Source of the DNA: Lachnospiraceae bacterium
GTDB lineage: Bacteria; Bacillota; Clostridia; Lachnospirales; Lachnospiraceae
Direction: 5' to 3'
NCBI GenBank assembly: GCA_014804655.1
Contig: JAAUZK010000007.1
Location: 1-32,451, forward strand
DNA: 32,451 nucleotides
The notes under the pieces were generated by a model, which saw only the letters and a list, made by a program, of their open reading frames with translations, was not told the DNA's origin and made no database searches. Both the position numbers and the translations under genes were made by a program. The first letter of the stretch is position 1, and every line of letters begins with the position of its first letter. Shown one piece after another: positions 30,353-32,451 of this stretch.

Positions 30353-32451
30353 ATGAAATTCAGTAACGGATGTTGGTTATTTAAGGAGGGCGTATCCAGT
30401 TTCTCTCCGAGCGAAGTCTGTTATACCACCGTCAAGGACACTGAGGTGACTCTGTGTGCACCGACGCATCCTATCAACGAAAGAGGCGATACGCTGGGCG
30501 GCATAAATCTTACTATTCGCATCACCTCGCCTATGCCTGATGTGATCCGGGTACAGACTTTCCACCATATGGGCACGGTGAATAAGACGCCTTCTTTTGA
30601 ATTGAATCTGGACAATCCGCAAGTTTTACAAGTGGAAGATACGACAGATACCCTTACAGTTACCAGCGGCACACTGTCCTTAGTCATCACCAAAAATCCC
30701 TGGTCCATGACTTACAGAAGCGGTGCCAGAACGCTTACGGGAAGCAGCCGGCGTGACCTCGCACTGATGAAAACGGATTATAAGGGTGACTGCTATGAAT
30801 TAGAGGGCGATCTGGAGAATACCTATATGCGTCAGCAGCTTAACATCGGCGTCGGTGAACTGCTGTACGGCACCGGCGAACGTTTTACCCCTTTTGTCAA
30901 AAACGGACAGACAGTGGAAATATACAATGAAGACGGCGGTACCAGCACCGAGCAGGCCTACAAGAATATTCCCTTCTACATTTCCAATAAGGGATACGGT
31001 GTGCTGGTCAATCATCCGGAGCGCGTTTCCTTCGAATTCGGCACGGAAAATGTCACGAAGGCAGCTTTCAGTGTGGAGGGCGGCAGTCTGGACTACTTCT
31101 TCTTTAACGGTCCCACGATGAAAGACGTGCTGACCAGATATACCGATCTGTCCGGCAAGCCGTCTCTGCCGGCTCCCTGGACATTCGGTTTATGGCTGTC
31201 CACCTCTTTTACAACCAATTACGACGAAGCGACGGTTATGAGTTTTATCGACGGTATGCTGGATCGCGGCATTCCGCTGCGCACCTTCCACTTCGACTGT
31301 TTCTGGATGAAAGCATTCCACTGGACAGATTTCGTCTGGGATGAGAAGGTATTCCCCGATCCCGCAGGACTTCTGTCCCGGATCAAGGCGAAGGGCTTAA
31401 ATATCTGCGTGTGGATCAATCCTTATATCGGTCAGGAGTCGATTCTGTTCGCCGAAGGCACAGAGAAGGGTTACTTCATCAAGCGTCCGAACGGCGATGT
31501 ATGGCAGTGGGATATGTGGCAGCCCGGCATGGCGCTGGTGGACTTCACCAACCCCGAAGCATGCAAATGGTATCAGGATAAGCTGGAAGCACTGCTTGAC
31601 ATGGGCGTGGACTGCTTCAAGACGGATTTCGGCGAAAGGATTCCCGTCAACTGCGTCTACCACGACGGCTCCGATCCGAAGAAGATGCATAATTACTATA
31701 CCTACCTGTACAACAAAGTAGTATTTGAACTGTTAGAAAAGAAACGCGGCAAAGGTGAGGCGGTACTGTTCGCCCGTTCAGCAACCGTAGGCGGTCAGAA
31801 ATTCCCCGTACACTGGGGCGGCGACTGCTGGTCTGACTATGAATCCATGGAAGAGAGCCTGCGCGGCGGTCTGTCCTTACTGATGTCCGGCTTCGGCTTC
31901 TGGGCGCATGATATCGGCGGATTCGAGTATACCTCCACCGCGGACGTATATAAACGCTGGGTCGCTTTCGGTCTGCTGTCTTCCCACAGCCGTCTGCACG
32001 GCAGCCAGTCCTACCGTGTGCCGTGGCTGTACGATGAGGAGGCCGTGGATGTTGTGAGAGCTTTTACCCGGTTAAAAGCGTCTCTTATGCCTTATTTGTA
32101 TCGGACATCCATCGACACCTCCCGCTCCGGCGTGCCGACTATGCGAAGCATGGTGCTGGAATTTACGGAAGATAAGAACTGTTATTATCTGGATAAACAG
32201 TATATGCTGGGCGATAATCTCCTGGTCGCTCCGATCTTTAACGATGAAAGCATGGGGTCTTTCTATCTGCCGAAGGGTACGTGGACGGACTTCTTTACGG
32301 GAGAGACCGTTGACGGCGGCGTATGGGTTGAGAAGAAATACGATTACCTGCATCTGCCCCTGATGGTTCGCCCGAACTCCATCGTAGCAATCGGTGCCTG
32401 CGATGACAAGCCGGACTATGATTACGCCGACGGCGCAGAACTGCGCATATA
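30353..32451 (+). CDS. GH31 alpha-xylosidase, YicI-like (3' end beyond window)
   Basis: The first 699 codons of a cytoplasmic glycoside hydrolase family 31 enzyme; the frame is open to the window edge, and the family's full length is about 770. It has an N-terminal beta domain (1-260), then a barrel with nucleophile Asp425 in FKTDFGERIP and acid/base Asp491 in HWGGDCWSDYESMEESLRGG. The stretch FGFWAHDIGGFE follows. These blocks match the alpha-xylosidase YicI, whose KTDFGERIP differs from the usual W-D-M-N-E of alpha-glucosidases. The expected reaction is release of alpha-1,6-linked xylose from non-reducing ends (for example isoprimeverose units). The start is ATG 30353-30355 after GAGGAGG. 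Together with the GH42 gene it fits degradation of galactosylated xyloglucan oligosaccharides. Confidence 0.93.
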   Translation, partial: MKFSNGCWLFKEGVSSFSPSEVCYTTVKDTEVTLCAPTHPINERGDTLGGINLTIRITSPMPDVIRVQTFHHMGTVNKTPSFELNLDNPQVLQVEDTTDTLTVTSGTLSLVITKNPWSMTYRSGARTLTGSSRRDLALMKTDYKGDCYELEGDLENTYMRQQLNIGVGELLYGTGERFTPFVKNGQTVEIYNEDGGTSTEQAYKNIPFYISNKGYGVLVNHPERVSFEFGTENVTKAAFSVEGGSLDYFFFNGPTMKDVLTRYTDLSGKPSLPAPWTFGLWLSTSFTTNYDEATVMSFIDGMLDRGIPLRTFHFDCFWMKAFHWTDFVWDEKVFPDPAGLLSRIKAKGLNICVWINPYIGQESILFAEGTEKGYFIKRPNGDVWQWDMWQPGMALVDFTNPEACKWYQDKLEALLDMGVDCFKTDFGERIPVNCVYHDGSDPKKMHNYYTYLYNKVVFELLEKKRGKGEAVLFARSATVGGQKFPVHWGGDCWSDYESMEESLRGGLSLLMSGFGFWAHDIGGFEYTSTADVYKRWVAFGLLSSHSRLHGSQSYRVPWLYDEEAVDVVRAFTRLKASLMPYLYRTSIDTSRSGVPTMRSMVLEFTEDKNCYYLDKQYMLGDNLLVAPIFNDESMGSFYLPKGTWTDFFTGETVDGGVWVEKKYDYLHLPLMVRPNSIVAIGACDDKPDYDYADGAELRI

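Noticed and set aside
1..32451. CRISPR arrays, tRNA, rRNA and intact insertion sequences
   Set aside because: No regularly spaced direct repeats, clover-leaf-like genes, rRNA segments or transposase frames were seen on either strand.

Overview
The window looks like a chromosomal segment of a gut-type anaerobic Firmicute, most likely a Lachnospiraceae (Clostridium cluster XIVa) member. The reasons are AGGAGG-type ribosome binding sites, TTGACA/TATAAT promoters with 17-18 base spacers, many LytTR/AgrC-type regulators, VanS-like kinases, a Cache-domain chemoreceptor, and the block ispE - FCD-GntR - murI - DUF1934. Species cannot be named from the sequence alone. Most of the window is moderate in GC, but the first ~1.7 kb is clearly AT-rich and looks imported.

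Layout. (1) 1-1.7 kb: AT-rich stretch with the start of an off-window minus-strand gene, a possible AraC-type 3' remnant, a PlsC-like acyltransferase and a small XRE repressor-like gene with repeated operator-like sites. (2) 1.85-6.02 kb: a decaying locus. It holds a C-terminal EAL-domain fragment, a MacB/FtsX-type permease broken by an in-frame TGA, its intact ABC ATPase, and a VanR/VanS-type two-component system collapsed by two internal deletions into one chimeric frame plus a kinase tail. (3) 6.2-15.2 kb: signalling cluster. It holds a Cache-HAMP-GGDEF diguanylate cyclase, an AgrC/AgrA-like pair, a large wall- or membrane-anchored secreted protein of unknown function, and a second kinase/regulator pair whose regulator has the unusual order LytTR - receiver - winged helix. 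(4) 15.3-17.3 kb: a chemoreceptor. (5) 17.4-21.3 kb: FKBP/trigger-factor-like lipoprotein, asparaginyl-tRNA synthetase and an NlpC/P60 hydrolase in one direction. (6) 21.7-25.8 kb: a small membrane protein gene facing the operon ispE - gntR - small membrane protein - murI - DUF1934, with interlocking convergent terminators. (7) 26-27.9 kb: a conserved small protein of unknown function and a serine beta-lactamase-like hydrolase. (8) 28.2-32.45 kb: GH42 beta-galactosidase followed by a YicI-like GH31 alpha-xylosidase that runs off the window. Together these two fit stepwise trimming of galactosylated xyloglucan oligosaccharides.

Most interesting points: the double DNA-binding response regulator; the molecular fossil of a two-component/ABC operon, whose promoter and ATPase still look sound; a palindrome of the kind bound by FCD-type GntR regulators at the start of the operon that encodes such a regulator; an unclassified structured repeat at 21.39-21.54 kb; and a paired inverted operator upstream of the glycosidases. 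No rRNA, tRNA, CRISPR array or intact insertion sequence was seen.
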